Numbered from the stretch's first letter, positions 8,689-19,100 are shown. The stretch is 64,000 bases of DNA from Methyloligella solikamskensis (GCF_042676065.1 NZ_JBHTJO010000002.1:372001-436000), one strand, 5' to 3'. The notes: a model not told the origin generated them from the letters alone. A program made the numbers and translations.

Positions 8689-8715
8689 CTTCCGCCACTT
8701 GCTGAGTAGGTGAGA

Positions 8716-9669
8716 ATGTCAGACGTCTCCCAGACATACGCTCCGAGCCTCGACGCCGTCCCCGGTGGCGAGGTCGGTGACTATTGGGAACTGCTGAAGC
8801 CCCGGGTCATGTTCCTGGTGGTGTTCACCGGCCTGGTCGGCCTGGTGGCGGCCCCGGTCCACATGCATCCGGTTCTCGCCATCGCGGCGCTGCTCTGCAT
8901 CGCAGTGGGCTCTGGTGCTGCCGGTGCCCTCAACATGTGGTTCGACTCCGATATCGACCAGCGTATGGCGCGCACAGCCTCCCGGCCCATCCCGCAAGGC
9001 AAGGTCACCGAGAGCGAAGCGCTCACCTTCGGCGCCGTGCTATCTGTCGGGGCCATCGGCTGCCTGGGCCTGATGGTGAACTGGCTGTCCGCCGGACTGC
9101 TGGCGTTGACCATCGGCTTCTATGTCTTCGTCTACACCATGTGGCTGAAGCGCTGGACGCCGCAGAACATCGTCATCGGCGGTGCCGCGGGCGCGATGCC
9201 GCCCATGATCGGCTGGGCCGCAGCCACGGGCAGCATCAGCCTGGACCCGATCGTTCTCTTCCTGATCATCTTTATCTGGACGCCGCCCCATTTCTGGGCC
9301 CTGGCCATCTGCCGCTCCAAGGAATACGAGCGCGCCGGCGTACCGATGCTTCCCGTCACCCATGGCGACGATCACACCCGCAACCAGATCCTGGCCTACA
9401 GCCTCCTGCTCGCGCCGCTCGGCTGCGTGCCCTCGCTGATCGGCCTGGGTGGCATGCTCTATCTGGTGTCGTCGGCTGTGCTCGGCCTGCTGTTCGTCGC
9501 CTTTGCCATTCACTGCTGGCGGACCCGCGAGGGTCAGGACGCCTACCGCGCGGCCAAGCAGCTCTTCGCCTATTCGGTGCTCTATCTCTTCCTGCTCTTC
9601 GCCATCCTCCTGGTGGAGAAGGGCTTCGGGGTCGGGGGCGGTCCGCTTCCGGCGTTATGGACGATCTGA
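8716..9669 (+). CDS. ctaB: Heme O synthase (protoheme IX farnesyltransferase)
   Basis: This 317-aa UbiA-superfamily membrane enzyme adds the farnesyl tail to heme b, giving heme O, the precursor of heme A for the adjacent oxidase. It shows the first Asp-rich motif NMWFDSDIDQRMARTASRP, the second cytosolic loop with YERAGVPMLPV, and about nine hydrophobic helices. The start is ATG 8716; GTG 8710 is possible. Its TGA overlaps the ATG of the next small gene (TGATG), implying translational coupling. Confidence 0.95.
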   Translation: MSDVSQTYAPSLDAVPGGEVGDYWELLKPRVMFLVVFTGLVGLVAAPVHMHPVLAIAALLCIAVGSGAAGALNMWFDSDIDQRMARTASRPIPQGKVTESEALTFGAVLSVGAIGCLGLMVNWLSAGLLALTIGFYVFVYTMWLKRWTPQNIVIGGAAGAMPPMIGWAAATGSISLDPIVLFLIIFIWTPPHFWALAICRSKEYERAGVPMLPVTHGDDHTRNQILAYSLLLAPLGCVPSLIGLGGMLYLVSSAVLGLLFVAFAIHCWRTREGQDAYRAAKQLFAYSVLYLFLLFAILLVEKGFGVGGGPLPALWTI

Positions 9670-9812
9670 TGGAAGATGGGGATGAGGAATTCAAACGCCG
9701 TCGGCACAAGCGAAACATCGCAATCGCTTTGGTGCTCGCCGGGCTTGTTGTGCTCTTCTTCATCGTCACCATCGTGCGGCTTGGCGGCAATGTCGCCAAT
9801 CGCGCTATTTGA
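9669..9812 (+). CDS. CoxF-like small single-helix membrane protein
   Basis: This 47-residue protein has an acidic/basic cytosolic head (EEFKRRRHKRN) followed by one hydrophobic helix (IALVLAGLVVLFFIVTIVRL). It starts within the ctaB stop codon (TGATG). A second in-frame ATG at 9657 would add four residues. Small proteins of this shape sit between ctaB and ctaG in many Rhizobiales and are called CoxF. The role is presumed to be in oxidase assembly or stability but is not proven. Conserved position and coupling support it as real. Confidence 0.8.
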   Translation: MEDGDEEFKRRRHKRNIAIALVLAGLVVLFFIVTIVRLGGNVANRAI

Positions 9813-9833
9813 CGTTGAGCGAGGATTGGTCGC

Positions 9834-10451
9834 GTGACGAAGGATAACGAACGCAGCGAAGAGACGAAGGAGCGCAAGCCGTCACGCCACGGCTTTGTGG
9901 CGCTTAGCCTCGCCGCGGTGGTCGCCGGCATGGTCGGCCTGTCCTTCGCCGCCGTGCCGCTCTATCGCATCTTCTGTCAGCAGACCGGCTATGCGGGCAC
10001 GCCCCAGCGGGCCGACGTCGCGCCCGACGAGGTGAGCGATCACACCGTCAATGTGCGCTTCGACGCCAACACCATGCCCGACCTGCCGTGGAGCTTCGAG
10101 CCTGAGACGAACGAGATGACAGTGCGCATCGGCGCGTCGAATCTCGCCTTCTTCAAGGCTACGAACAATTCCGACGAGCCGATCGTCGGAACGGCCGTGT
10201 TCAACGTCGCGCCCAACAGCGCGGCCCAGTATTTCAACAAGATCCAGTGCTTCTGCTTCACCGAGCAGCGGCTCGAGCCCGGCGAGTCCATGGAGATGCC
10301 GGTGACCTTCTTCATCGAGCCGAAATTCCTCGACAACGTGAGCACGAAGCACATTTCGGATATCACGCTCTCCTACACCTTCTACCGGAGCGATAAGGGG
10401 CAGGGGGTTGCCGCCGCACCGACGGAGAGCAAGGGGAAATCCGGCTCGTAA
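9834..10451 (+). CDS. ctaG: Cytochrome c oxidase assembly protein CtaG/Cox11
   Basis: This 205-aa copper chaperone inserts CuB into subunit I. It has a short cytosolic tail, one transmembrane helix (about residues 21-43) and a periplasmic immunoglobulin-like domain carrying the copper-binding CFCF motif. The conserved juxtamembrane segment is VPLYRIFCQQTGYAGT. The start is GTG, the only codon giving the expected N-terminus. It lies between the CoxF-like gene and coxC. Confidence 0.95.
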   Translation: MTKDNERSEETKERKPSRHGFVALSLAAVVAGMVGLSFAAVPLYRIFCQQTGYAGTPQRADVAPDEVSDHTVNVRFDANTMPDLPWSFEPETNEMTVRIGASNLAFFKATNNSDEPIVGTAVFNVAPNSAAQYFNKIQCFCFTEQRLEPGESMEMPVTFFIEPKFLDNVSTKHISDITLSYTFYRSDKGQGVAAAPTESKGKSGS

Positions 10452-10472
10452 GAGACGGAGCGTTATGGGAGG

Positions 10473-10491
10473 GAGGCGCGTGGATCGCCTC
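10473..10491 (+). promoter_or_regulatory. Short hairpin before coxC
   Basis: A 6-bp stem (GAGGCG at 10473-10478 with CGCCTC at 10486-10491) lies in the 66-nt ctaG-coxC gap, just upstream of the coxC ribosome site. It may be a processing or stability element. It is short and could be coincidental. Confidence 0.35.
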
Positions 10492-10517
10492 TAGTAGGGA
10501 AAGAACGGAGCGCAACG

Positions 10518-11405
10518 ATGGCTGAGACCCACGCCAAGAACCACGATTACCACCTGCTCGATCCGAGCCCCTGGCCGATTGTCGGCGCAGTGTCCGCCTT
10601 CGTCCTCGCCGTCGGCACGGTGCAGTTCTTCGTCACCCACAAGGCTGGCGCCTCCGAGCCGCTCTGGCTCCTGCCCGGCATCATCCTGGTGCTCTTCACC
10701 ATGATCGCCTGGTGGAGCGACGTCATCAAAGAAGGCCGTCAGAACGAGCACACGCCGGTCGTGCAGCTCCATTTCCGCTACGGCATGATCCTGTTCATCG
10801 CCTCCGAGGTGATGTTCTTCGTGGCCTGGTTCTGGGCTTATTTCGACGTCGCGCTCTATCCGGACGACGCGGTGACTTATGCCCGGACCGCCGTGACTGG
10901 CGGTGTGTGGCCGCCCGTGCCCAGCACCGACACCGATGTTGCGGGCCTCGGCTGGTTCGCCAACACGTACAATCCCTGGGGCCTGCCTCTGGTGAACACG
11001 CTGATCCTGCTGCTCTCGGGCACCACGGTCACCTATGCTCATCATGCGCTGCTGGAGAACGACCGTAAGGGCGTCATCCGAGGCCTGATCGCGACCGTGA
11101 TCCTCGGCATGATCTTCACCGCCGGCCAGGTCTACGAATACATCCACGCCGGCTTCGGCTTCGGCGACCACATCTATGGCTCGACCTTCTTCATGGCGAC
11201 CGGTTTCCACGGCTTCCATGTCATCGTCGGCACCATCTTCCTGGCGGTCTGCCTGTTCCGTGCCTGGGGCGGCGCCTTCACGCCGGAACGCCACTTCGGC
11301 TTCGAAGCGGCCGCCTGGTACTGGCACTTCGTCGACGTGGTCTGGCTCTTCCTGTTCGCCTCGATCTATATCTGGGGCGCAGGCGCCGACTACCCGGCCC
11401 ACTAG
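10518..11405 (+). CDS. coxC: Cytochrome c oxidase subunit III
   Basis: This 295-residue, seven-helix subunit of the aa3 oxidase has no redox centre. It stabilises subunit I and its proton uptake. Family landmarks are the HDYHLLDPSPWP N-terminus, SEVMFFVAWFWAYF (with the lipid-pocket Glu), TFFMATGFHGFHVIVGT, and the closing WYWHFVDVVWLFLF. The start is ATG after CGGAGCGCAACG. Last structural gene of the oxidase; a terminator-like hairpin follows. Confidence 0.97.
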   Translation: MAETHAKNHDYHLLDPSPWPIVGAVSAFVLAVGTVQFFVTHKAGASEPLWLLPGIILVLFTMIAWWSDVIKEGRQNEHTPVVQLHFRYGMILFIASEVMFFVAWFWAYFDVALYPDDAVTYARTAVTGGVWPPVPSTDTDVAGLGWFANTYNPWGLPLVNTLILLLSGTTVTYAHHALLENDRKGVIRGLIATVILGMIFTAGQVYEYIHAGFGFGDHIYGSTFFMATGFHGFHVIVGTIFLAVCLFRAWGGAFTPERHFGFEAAAWYWHFVDVVWLFLFASIYIWGAGADYPAH

Positions 11406-11424
11406 ACGGTCGGATCCAATCTTC

Positions 11425-11458
11425 GAAGGGCGGCCGGAAACGGCCGCCCTTCTCGTTT
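11425..11458 (+). terminator. Terminator or attenuator after coxC
   Basis: A perfect 12-bp stem (GAAGGGCGGCCG at 11425-11436 with 11441-11452) is closed by a GAAA tetraloop and followed by TCGTTTG. The T-tract is short and broken, so partial termination is likely. It separates oxidase structural genes from DUF983-SURF1-thrC. Confidence 0.65.
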
Positions 11459-11474
11459 GAGCGGGAATCAAATC

Positions 11475-11867
11475 ATGACCAGCAAGCACGAGCCCGCAGA
11501 GCCGATCCCGCCGCTGGGCCAGACGGCCTGGCGCGGCATCGCGGGGAAGTGTCCCGATTGCGGTCAGGGCAGCCTGTATTCCGGCTTTCTCACCTTGAAG
11601 AGTGAGTGCGACGCCTGCGGCCGGGATTTCACCGCCGCGGACGCGGGCGACGGTCCGGCCATCTTCGTCATGCTGATCACCGGCTTCATTATCGTGGGAG
11701 CGGCCCTCTTCGTGGAGGTCTACTACCAGCCTCCATACTGGTTCCATGCGCTGCTCTGGCTGCCGCTCGGCATCGTACTGCCCCTCGCCATGCTGCGCCC
11801 CCTCAAGGGCCTGCTGCTCGCCCTGCAGTACCGGCACCAGGCCGCTGAAGGCCGTCTCGCCGACTGA
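11475..11867 (+). CDS. DUF983 domain-containing membrane protein
   Basis: The 130-residue protein has an N-terminal zinc-ribbon-like pair (CPDCG at 26-30 and CDACG at 45-49) followed by two hydrophobic helices (about 60-82 and 85-105). This is the DUF983 layout. Such genes sit between coxC and SURF1 in many alphaproteobacteria, suggesting a part in oxidase maturation, but no activity is known. The ATG at 11475 is chosen over an upstream TTG. Its TGA overlaps the SURF1 ATG (TGATG). Confidence 0.88.
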   Translation: MTSKHEPAEPIPPLGQTAWRGIAGKCPDCGQGSLYSGFLTLKSECDACGRDFTAADAGDGPAIFVMLITGFIIVGAALFVEVYYQPPYWFHALLWLPLGIVLPLAMLRPLKGLLLALQYRHQAAEGRLAD

Positions 11868-12631
11868 TGGCGGAGCACGAGACCCAATCGCCGCAATCCG
11901 AACCGGAAAGCGTGAAGCGCTTCGTCTGGTTCACCATCTTCATGGTGCCTGTCTTCGCGCTCACGGTCTGGCTGGGCGTCTGGCAGCTTCAGCGCCTGGA
12001 ATGGAAGCGGGGACTGCTCGCCGCCATCGAAGAGCGCAGCGAGGGCCCGCCCGTTGCCCTTGAGACGGTGCTTGAGAAAGCGAAGGACGGCGAGGACATC
12101 GAATACACTCGCGTGACCGTGGACGGCCGCTTCGACCACGCTAGGGAAGAATATCTCTATGCCCTGGATGAAGGCGATCCCGGCTGGCACGTGATCACGC
12201 CGCTTGAGACTGACGAAGGCTCCACCGTCTTGATCGACCGCGGATTCGTCCCCGCCGACAAAAAGGCGCCGGAGGCCAGGGAAGAAGGCCAGCTTGAGGG
12301 CGAGGTGGAGGTCACGGGCCTCGTGCGCCAGCCTCAGGAGCCGGGCCCCTTCACCCCCGACAACGAGCCTGCCAGGAAACAATGGTTCTGGCGCGATCTG
12401 GATGGCATGCGCCAGGCCATGTTCCCCGATAGCGGCAAGAGGGTCGCGCCGTTCTTTATCGAGGTGGAGCCTTCCGACATCCCGGGCGGTCTCCCCAAAG
12501 GCGGCCAGACCAACCTCACGCTGCCCAACAACCACCTGCAATATGCCTGGACCTGGTTCTGCATGGCCGCGGTTCTGGGCGGTGCCTATCTCGCCTATGC
12601 CTGGAGTGTTTTCCGGAAGAAGAAGGCTTGA
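11867..12631 (+). CDS. SURF1 family oxidase assembly protein
   Basis: The 254-aa protein has two terminal transmembrane helices (about 24-43 and 225-246) flanking a periplasmic domain, the classic SURF1 (Shy1) topology. The N-terminal signature GVWQLQRLEWKRGLL and the C-terminal NNHLQYAWTWF are characteristic. SURF1 proteins assist heme a insertion into subunit I. The start overlaps the DUF983 stop, so the two are translationally coupled. Confidence 0.94.
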   Translation: MAEHETQSPQSEPESVKRFVWFTIFMVPVFALTVWLGVWQLQRLEWKRGLLAAIEERSEGPPVALETVLEKAKDGEDIEYTRVTVDGRFDHAREEYLYALDEGDPGWHVITPLETDEGSTVLIDRGFVPADKKAPEAREEGQLEGEVEVTGLVRQPQEPGPFTPDNEPARKQWFWRDLDGMRQAMFPDSGKRVAPFFIEVEPSDIPGGLPKGGQTNLTLPNNHLQYAWTWFCMAAVLGGAYLAYAWSVFRKKKA

Positions 12632-12734
12632 ATATCGCCCGTCCCATTAGCCTTACACAGCCGCATTTGGTTGCGGCGAAGCCTCCCGCCGATTACCTTC
12701 AGCCCACCATTTCAAGCCCGTATTCGAGTCCGCC

Positions 12735-14168
12735 GTGAAATATGTCAGCACACGGGGCGAAGCCCCTTCGCTCTCCTTTGAAGGTGCCCTTCTCGCAGGT
12801 CTTGCGCGCGACGGCGGACTGTACATGCCCGAGACCTGGCCGCATTTCTCGGAAAAAGAGATCGCCGGCCTGGCGGGCCTCGATTACATCGACGTCGCCG
12901 AACGGGTCATACGCCCCTTCCTGGAGGACGACCCCTGCCTCGACGATCTGCGCGAGGTCCTCGAAGAGGCCTATGCCGGCTTCGACCATCCCGCCGTCAC
13001 GCCCCTGAAGCAGATCACGCCGAAGCTCTGGATTCTGGAGCTGTTCCACGGACCGACGCTCGCCTTCAAGGATCTCGCCATGCAGGTCGTGGCGCGCCTC
13101 ATGGACCGCGCCCTCATCCGTAAAGGTGGCCGCGCCACCGTGCTCGGCGCCACCTCCGGTGACACGGGCGCTGCGGCCATCGACGCCTTCCGGGGCCGCA
13201 AGGCCATCGACGTCGTGATCCTTCATCCCAAGGGCAGGGTGACCGAGATTCAGCGGCGGCAGATGACCACTGTCGACGATCCCAACGTGCACAATATCGC
13301 CCTCGAAGGGACCTTCGACGACTGCCAGGCCATCGTGAAGGCGCTGTTCAACGATCTGCCCTTGCGCGACCGGCTGCACCTCACGGGCGTGAACTCCATC
13401 AACTGGGCACGCATCGTCGCCCAGACCGTCTATTACTTCACCTCGGCCGTGGCCCTCGGCGCCCCGTGGCGTCCTGTCTCATACACGGTGCCGACCGGAA
13501 ATTTCGGCGATATTTTCGCAGGTTACGTCGCTCAGCAGATGGGTCTGCCGATCCAGCGCCTCGTAATCGCCACGAACGCGAACGATAGTCTGCCCCGCGC
13601 TTTCGCCACCGGTATTTACGAGCCGAAAACGGTGATCGCGACCTCCAGCCCCAGCATGGATATCCAGCTTGCGAGCAATTTCGAGCGCCTGATGTTCGAG
13701 CTGGTGGACCGTAATGTCGGCCGGGTGAAGGAGCTGATGACCGAGCTTCAGGACACGGGCAAGTTGACCATGACCCCGGACGAGCTGACCAAGCTCAAGG
13801 AGGTCTTCGGCGCCTACAGCATCTCCGAAGAAGAGACCCAGGAGACCATCGCCAGGGTCTACCGGAAGACCGGTGTGCTGACCGATCCTCATACGGCGGT
13901 CGCCATCGGTTCGGCCCTGGACGAGCGCCGCGCGCTGGATCAGGGCAACACCACAACGCCCATGGTGATCCTTTCCACTGCCGACGCTGCCAAGTTTCCC
14001 GAGACCGTGGAGCGCGCCACGGGGCGCGTGCCCGAACAGCCCCAGCGGCTCAAGGACCGGCTCGGCGAAACCGAGCGCTGCACCTCTCTGCCGGCGGATT
14101 ACCAGACGGTCGCGGACTTCATCTCGAAGCATTCCCGGGCAGGCCAGGGCGAAGAGGTGGACGCGTGA
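12735..14168 (+). CDS. thrC: Threonine synthase
   Basis: This 477-residue PLP enzyme converts O-phosphohomoserine to threonine. It is the class-2 (fungal/proteobacterial) type, with N-terminus KYVSTRGEAPSLSF. The PLP lysine is Lys112 in FHGPTLAFKDLAMQ, and the phosphate-binding loop is GATSGDTGAAAI. The start is GTG. It pairs functionally with the homoserine kinase gene at 21939-22907. The stop overlaps the start of the M16 peptidase by 4 bp (GTGA). Location behind SURF1 is a common alphaproteobacterial arrangement. Confidence 0.96.
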   Translation: MKYVSTRGEAPSLSFEGALLAGLARDGGLYMPETWPHFSEKEIAGLAGLDYIDVAERVIRPFLEDDPCLDDLREVLEEAYAGFDHPAVTPLKQITPKLWILELFHGPTLAFKDLAMQVVARLMDRALIRKGGRATVLGATSGDTGAAAIDAFRGRKAIDVVILHPKGRVTEIQRRQMTTVDDPNVHNIALEGTFDDCQAIVKALFNDLPLRDRLHLTGVNSINWARIVAQTVYYFTSAVALGAPWRPVSYTVPTGNFGDIFAGYVAQQMGLPIQRLVIATNANDSLPRAFATGIYEPKTVIATSSPSMDIQLASNFERLMFELVDRNVGRVKELMTELQDTGKLTMTPDELTKLKEVFGAYSISEEETQETIARVYRKTGVLTDPHTAVAIGSALDERRALDQGNTTTPMVILSTADAAKFPETVERATGRVPEQPQRLKDRLGETERCTSLPADYQTVADFISKHSRAGQGEEVDA

Positions 14169-15475
14169 GCGTGACGACCACCAGAAGCTCCGCTCCCACT
14201 TCTGAAGTCAGCAGGCTCGCAAACGGCCTGACCGTCGCCAGCGTCACCATGCCCGGCGTGGAGACGGTGTCTCTCGGCATCTGGATCGGAGCCGGTAGCC
14301 GCTGCGAGACGGCGTCCGAGCACGGCGTCGCCCACTTCCTGGAGCACATGGCCTTCAAGGGCACCGAGCGGCGCAGCGCCCGCGACATCGCCGAGGAGAT
14401 CGAGGCGGTGGGCGGCGATATCAATGCGGCCACCGGCGTCGACAGCACTGCCTATTACGCGCGCGTCCTGGCGGAGGATTTTCCTCTCGCTCTCGACATC
14501 CTGAGCGACATTCTGCTGAAGCCCCGCTTCGAGACGCAAGAGCTTGAGCGCGAGCGCGGCGTCATCCTCCAGGAGATCGCTGCCTCCTTCGATTCCCCGG
14601 AAGACACGGTCTTCGATCTCGCCCAGGAAGCCGCCTATCCCGATCAGCCCTTGGGGCGGCCGATCCTCGGCACCATGCAGAGCATCGGGGAGTTCGGCCG
14701 CGAGGACCTCACCCGCTATCTCGGGGCCCATTATCACGCGCCCAACATGGTGCTTTCGGCCGCCGGCGCCATCGATCATGCCGATTTGGTCAAGGCTGCC
14801 GAGAACTGCCTCTCCGGCCTCGACGCCACGCCGGCCCCACAGCCGGAGGACGCCCGCTATAGCGGCGGCATCCGCCATTCGGAGCGCTATTTCGAGCAGA
14901 CCCATCTGGTGCTCGGCTTCGAAGCCCCTGCGCTCCACGATCCCGGCTATTTCCAGATGCAGATGCTGGCCGGCGCGCTTGGCGGCGGCATGTCCTCGCG
15001 CCTGTTCCAGGAAGTCCGCGAGAAGCGGGGCCTTTGCTACGCCGTCTATTCCTTCGCCCATAGCCTGGCCGATACGGGCACGTTCAGCATCTATGCCGCG
15101 ACGGGGCCGGAGTATTCCGACGAGCTCTTCGCCGTGATCCGTGACGAGATCCGCCGCGCCGCCGAGGATGGTTTCCACCCGGACGAACTCGCCCGCGTGA
15201 AGGCGCAGGCCAAGATGGGTCTGTTCGCGTCGCTCGAAAGCTCCGCCGCCCGCGCCGAGCAGCTCGCCCGGTATATTCTTCTCTATGGCCGGCCGCTCAC
15301 CACCGAAGAGCTGCTGGAGAAGGTCGAGGCGGTAACCGCGGACGATCTTCGCCACCAGGCGATGCAGCTTCTCGCTTCGCCACTTACCCTTGCGACAGTC
15401 GGCCCGATCGCCAATCGCGCCCGCTTCGATGGAATAGCGGAAGAATTCGTGTTGCCGCCCCGCAAGGCGGCTTAG
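14165..15475 (+). CDS. M16 family zinc peptidase (processing-peptidase-like)
   Basis: This 436-residue pitrilysin-family metallopeptidase resembles the beta subunit of the mitochondrial processing peptidase. The inverted zinc motif HFLEH is at residues 57-61, and the distal Glu lies in GVILQEIAAS. The C-terminal half carries RLFQEVREKRGLCYAVYSF, typical of active M16B proteins. No signal peptide is visible, so it is probably cytosolic. Substrate is unknown. The GTG start overlaps the thrC stop, indicating coupled translation. Confidence 0.9.
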   Translation: MSVTTTRSSAPTSEVSRLANGLTVASVTMPGVETVSLGIWIGAGSRCETASEHGVAHFLEHMAFKGTERRSARDIAEEIEAVGGDINAATGVDSTAYYARVLAEDFPLALDILSDILLKPRFETQELERERGVILQEIAASFDSPEDTVFDLAQEAAYPDQPLGRPILGTMQSIGEFGREDLTRYLGAHYHAPNMVLSAAGAIDHADLVKAAENCLSGLDATPAPQPEDARYSGGIRHSERYFEQTHLVLGFEAPALHDPGYFQMQMLAGALGGGMSSRLFQEVREKRGLCYAVYSFAHSLADTGTFSIYAATGPEYSDELFAVIRDEIRRAAEDGFHPDELARVKAQAKMGLFASLESSAARAEQLARYILLYGRPLTTEELLEKVEAVTADDLRHQAMQLLASPLTLATVGPIANRARFDGIAEEFVLPPRKAA

Positions 15476-15486
15476 GGGACGTAGCC

Positions 15487-16074
15487 ATGGCCTTGCTGCG
15501 CACAGCCAGTTCCAGCGATATCGGTCCCGTCATCCGGACCGACCGGGTCATGCTGCGCACGCCTCAGATGGCAGACTATCCGGCCTGGGCGGAGCTGCGC
15601 GCCGGCAGCAAGGAATTTCTCGCTCCCTGGGAGCCGCTCTGGCTTCCCGACGAGCTGACCCGCGCGTCCTATCGCCGCCGGGTGCGTCACTATTTGCGCG
15701 ATCTGCGCGAGGATGTGGGCTACGCGCTCTTCGTCTTTACCGCCGATGGGGAAGAGCTTCTGGGCGGTATCACCCTGTGCAACGTGCGCCGGGGCGTGAC
15801 CCAGGCTTGCACGCTGGGATACTGGATCGGCGAGCCTCACGCCCGGAAGGGTTACATGACAGCCGCGGTGCGGGCTGTTATCCCATTTGTCTTTGATTCG
15901 CTTGAACTACATCGGCTCGAGGCCGCATGCCTGCCACATAATTTGGCCTCGAAGCGCCTCTTAGAAAGGACCGGGTTCAGGCGCGAGGGATTTGCGCGCC
16001 GTTATCTGCGGATCAACGGCGCATGGCAGGACCATTTGCTTTACGCGCTTCTCGATACGGACGAACGGATCTAA
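15487..16074 (+). CDS. GNAT N-acetyltransferase, RimJ-like
   Basis: This 195-aa acetyltransferase of the RimJ/RimL branch has N-terminal strand RTDRVMLRTPQMADYPAW, an acetyl-CoA loop around GYWIGEPHARKGYMTAAV, and the closing SKRLLERTGFRREGFARRYLRING. RimJ acetylates the N-terminal alanine of ribosomal protein S5; the exact substrate here is uncertain. It lies 11 bp after the M16 gene and is probably the last gene of that unit. Confidence 0.85.
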   Translation: MALLRTASSSDIGPVIRTDRVMLRTPQMADYPAWAELRAGSKEFLAPWEPLWLPDELTRASYRRRVRHYLRDLREDVGYALFVFTADGEELLGGITLCNVRRGVTQACTLGYWIGEPHARKGYMTAAVRAVIPFVFDSLELHRLEAACLPHNLASKRLLERTGFRREGFARRYLRINGAWQDHLLYALLDTDERI

Positions 16075-16150
16075 AGCGCGCAAGCCGCATAAGGCTGAGG
16101 AGATCGGTACGGGAGTGACGACGTCCTTGCGAGGGAATGCGGCCGTTTCA

Positions 16151-19100
16151 ATGCGAAAGCTCACCGGCTTCTCGCAGCGGTCGGCTTTTGCCTGCTGGCT
16201 GGGCGCGCTTTGCACCCTGGCGATACTCCTCTTGTGCGGGCCCGCATCCGCCGTCGACTCCGTTACCGTCAATCCCGACTACACCCGCCTCGACATCACC
16301 GCCTTCGCCGAGCTCTACCGGGGCCGCGGCGACCGGCTTCAGATTGAGACCGCGCCGGGGCCAGACGGCTTCGCCGGCCGCATGGCCGTCCAGGCCCAAA
16401 CCCCGGGCACCACGCCGAGCTGGCTGGTCTTCGCGCTGAGCAATCCGAGCACCGAGCGCATGGTCCGTTGGATCGTCGCGCCGCGTTACACCCTGACCGC
16501 CTCGGGCTTGCGCTGGCCCGATCTCGATGCGGACCGGGTCACCGACGTCACGCCCTCTCTCGGCTTCAAGCCAGAACGGCTGGACGAGACCCGCGCCGAT
16601 ACCTTCCGCGTCAGCCTGGAGCCCGGCCAGACCATCACCTTCGCCGCCGAGCTTGCATCGGAAGATGTGCCCCGCCTGTTCCTGTGGGATCCCGACGCCT
16701 ATCAGGACAAGCAGAAGGACAAGATGCTGTTCAACGGCGTGTTGCTGGGCATCGCCGGCGTTCTGGCCATCTTCCTGACCGCCATCTTTGCCGCCAATCA
16801 CCGCGCCATCTTCCCCGCCACCGCGCTCGTGGCCTGGGCGGGGCTGGCCTATCTCTGCGTCGATTTCGGTTTCTGGAACAAGCTTTTCCCGGTCAGCGTC
16901 GACCGCATGGCGGTCTACCGAGCGGCAGCAGAAGCGGCCCTTGCCGCCTCCATCGTCCTGTTCCTCTACACGTTCTTACGCATCGGGCTCTGGCATAACT
17001 GGATCAAGACGGTGTTCTGGGGCTGGATCGCGGTCCAGTTCGGCCTCGTGGTGCTCGCCGTCATCGATCCGGCGGTGACCGCCGGACTTGCGCGCCTGTC
17101 GTTCGTGCCCATCGCGGCCGTGGGCTCCGCTCTGATCGTGTATCTGGCCTTCCGCGGCCAGGACCGTGCACTCGCCCTTATCCCGACCTGGCTGCTCTTC
17201 CTGGTCTGGCTGTTCGGCGCCGGCATGATCGTCATCGGCCAGCTCCAGGGCGATCTCGCCGTCTCAGGCTTCCTCGCCGGCCTTGTGCTGATCCTCGTGC
17301 TGCTCGGCTTCTCGGTTACCCAGTTCGCCTTCCGCAGCGGCCCCGTCGCTCAGCTCGGACCGCTGACCCAATCCCAGATGAAGGCACTTGCCGTGGACAG
17401 CGCCGGCGCCTCGACCTGGCAGTGGGACAGCAGCAATTCGGAGATTTCCGTGAGCCCGGAAATCGAGGAGATGTTGGGCCTCGCCCCCGGCACTCTCAAC
17501 ACCAATGTCGACGATTTCGTCAGCCACATCCATGCGGGCGACCGGGACCGCTTCCGGTTGACCCTCATGTCGCTCCAGGAGAACCATGGCGGCGACGTCG
17601 ATATCGACTTCAGGCTGCGGCGCCATGACGGCACCTATCTCTGGTACGAGCTCAAAGGTCATGCACCGGAGAGCGATAATCCGCGGCTGCTGCGCTGCAT
17701 CGGTTTGCTGCGCGACGTCACCCCGGAGAAACGCTCCCACGAGCGGCTGATGCACGATTCCGTGCACGACAACCTCACCGGCCTGCCCAATCGCGAGCTT
17801 TTCATGGACCGGGTGCAGGGCGCCATCACCCGCCTGAAAGAGGGGCAGGGCAACCGCCCCACGGTCATCTTCATCGATATCGACCGGTTCCGGAACGTGA
17901 ACCAGAGCCTAGGTCTCGTCACCGGCGACACCATGCTCCTTACCCTCGCCCGCCGGCTGCAGCGTCACCTCAATCCGCAGGACACGCTCGCCCGTCTCGG
18001 CAGCGACCAGTTCGCCATCCTGCTGATCTCCGAGATCGATCCGCGCAATGTCGCGCTGCTCGCTGACCGGGCACGTCGCGCGCTCCGCACCCCCATGAAG
18101 ATCGAGGGCAAGGAGATCGTACTCACCGCCTCCATCGGCATCGTGGTCCATGACGGTACTCAGGACACCGCCCAGGACTTCATGCGCGAGGCCGAGATCG
18201 CCATGCTCCAGGCGAAGCGGAGCGGCGGCGACCGTATCGATATCTTCAATCCGGCGACCAGAACCGAAGAGGGGCGTCTGCCGCTGGAGACCGATTTGCG
18301 CATGGCCATCGAGCGCAAGCAGATCTCGGTCCTCTACCAGCCCATCACCCGGCTTGCGAACAACCAGCTCGCGGGCTTCGAGGCGCTGATGCGCTGGGAT
18401 CATCCGACCCGCGGCCGCCTCGGCGCGGAGGACTTCATTCCGATTGCCGAAGAGACCGGCCTGATCGTGGAGCTGGGCTCCTACGTGCTCACCCAGGCCC
18501 TGGAGCAGGCGGCCGAATGGCACCGAGCGCTGCCGCGCGTGCGCGATCCGCTCTTCGTCAGCGTCAACGTCTCAAGCCGTCAGCTCTTCCGCCAGGATCT
18601 GGTGCAGGAGATCCGCCATCTGCTCGCCCGCGAGACGGTGCCCCGCGGCACCCTCCGACTTGAGATTACCGAGTCGCTGATCATGGAGAATCCGGAGCGC
18701 GCCACGGAGATGCTGGAATGGCTGCAGAGTTTCGGCGCCCGCATCGCGCTCGACGATTTCGGCACCGGCTATTGCTCCTTGAGCTACCTGCACCGCTTCC
18801 CCTGCGACACCATCAAGGTCGACCGGTCTCTGGTGCGCGACGGCGGCATGAGCGGCACGAGCCCGCTGATCCTGAAATCCATCATCGCCCTCGCTCATGA
18901 CCTGGAGAAGGAAGTGGTGGCCGAAGGGATCGAGACCGAAGAGCACGCCGCCTATCTGCGGTCTCTCGGCTGCGAATTCGGTCAGGGCTTCTATTACGGC
19001 GAGCCCATGTCGGTGAAGCACGTGGCGGCTCTGCTCCACGCCCTGAACAGCCATAAGGGCCGCCGGGAAGAACCGGTCGAGACCGGCGCGATCGCCGCCG

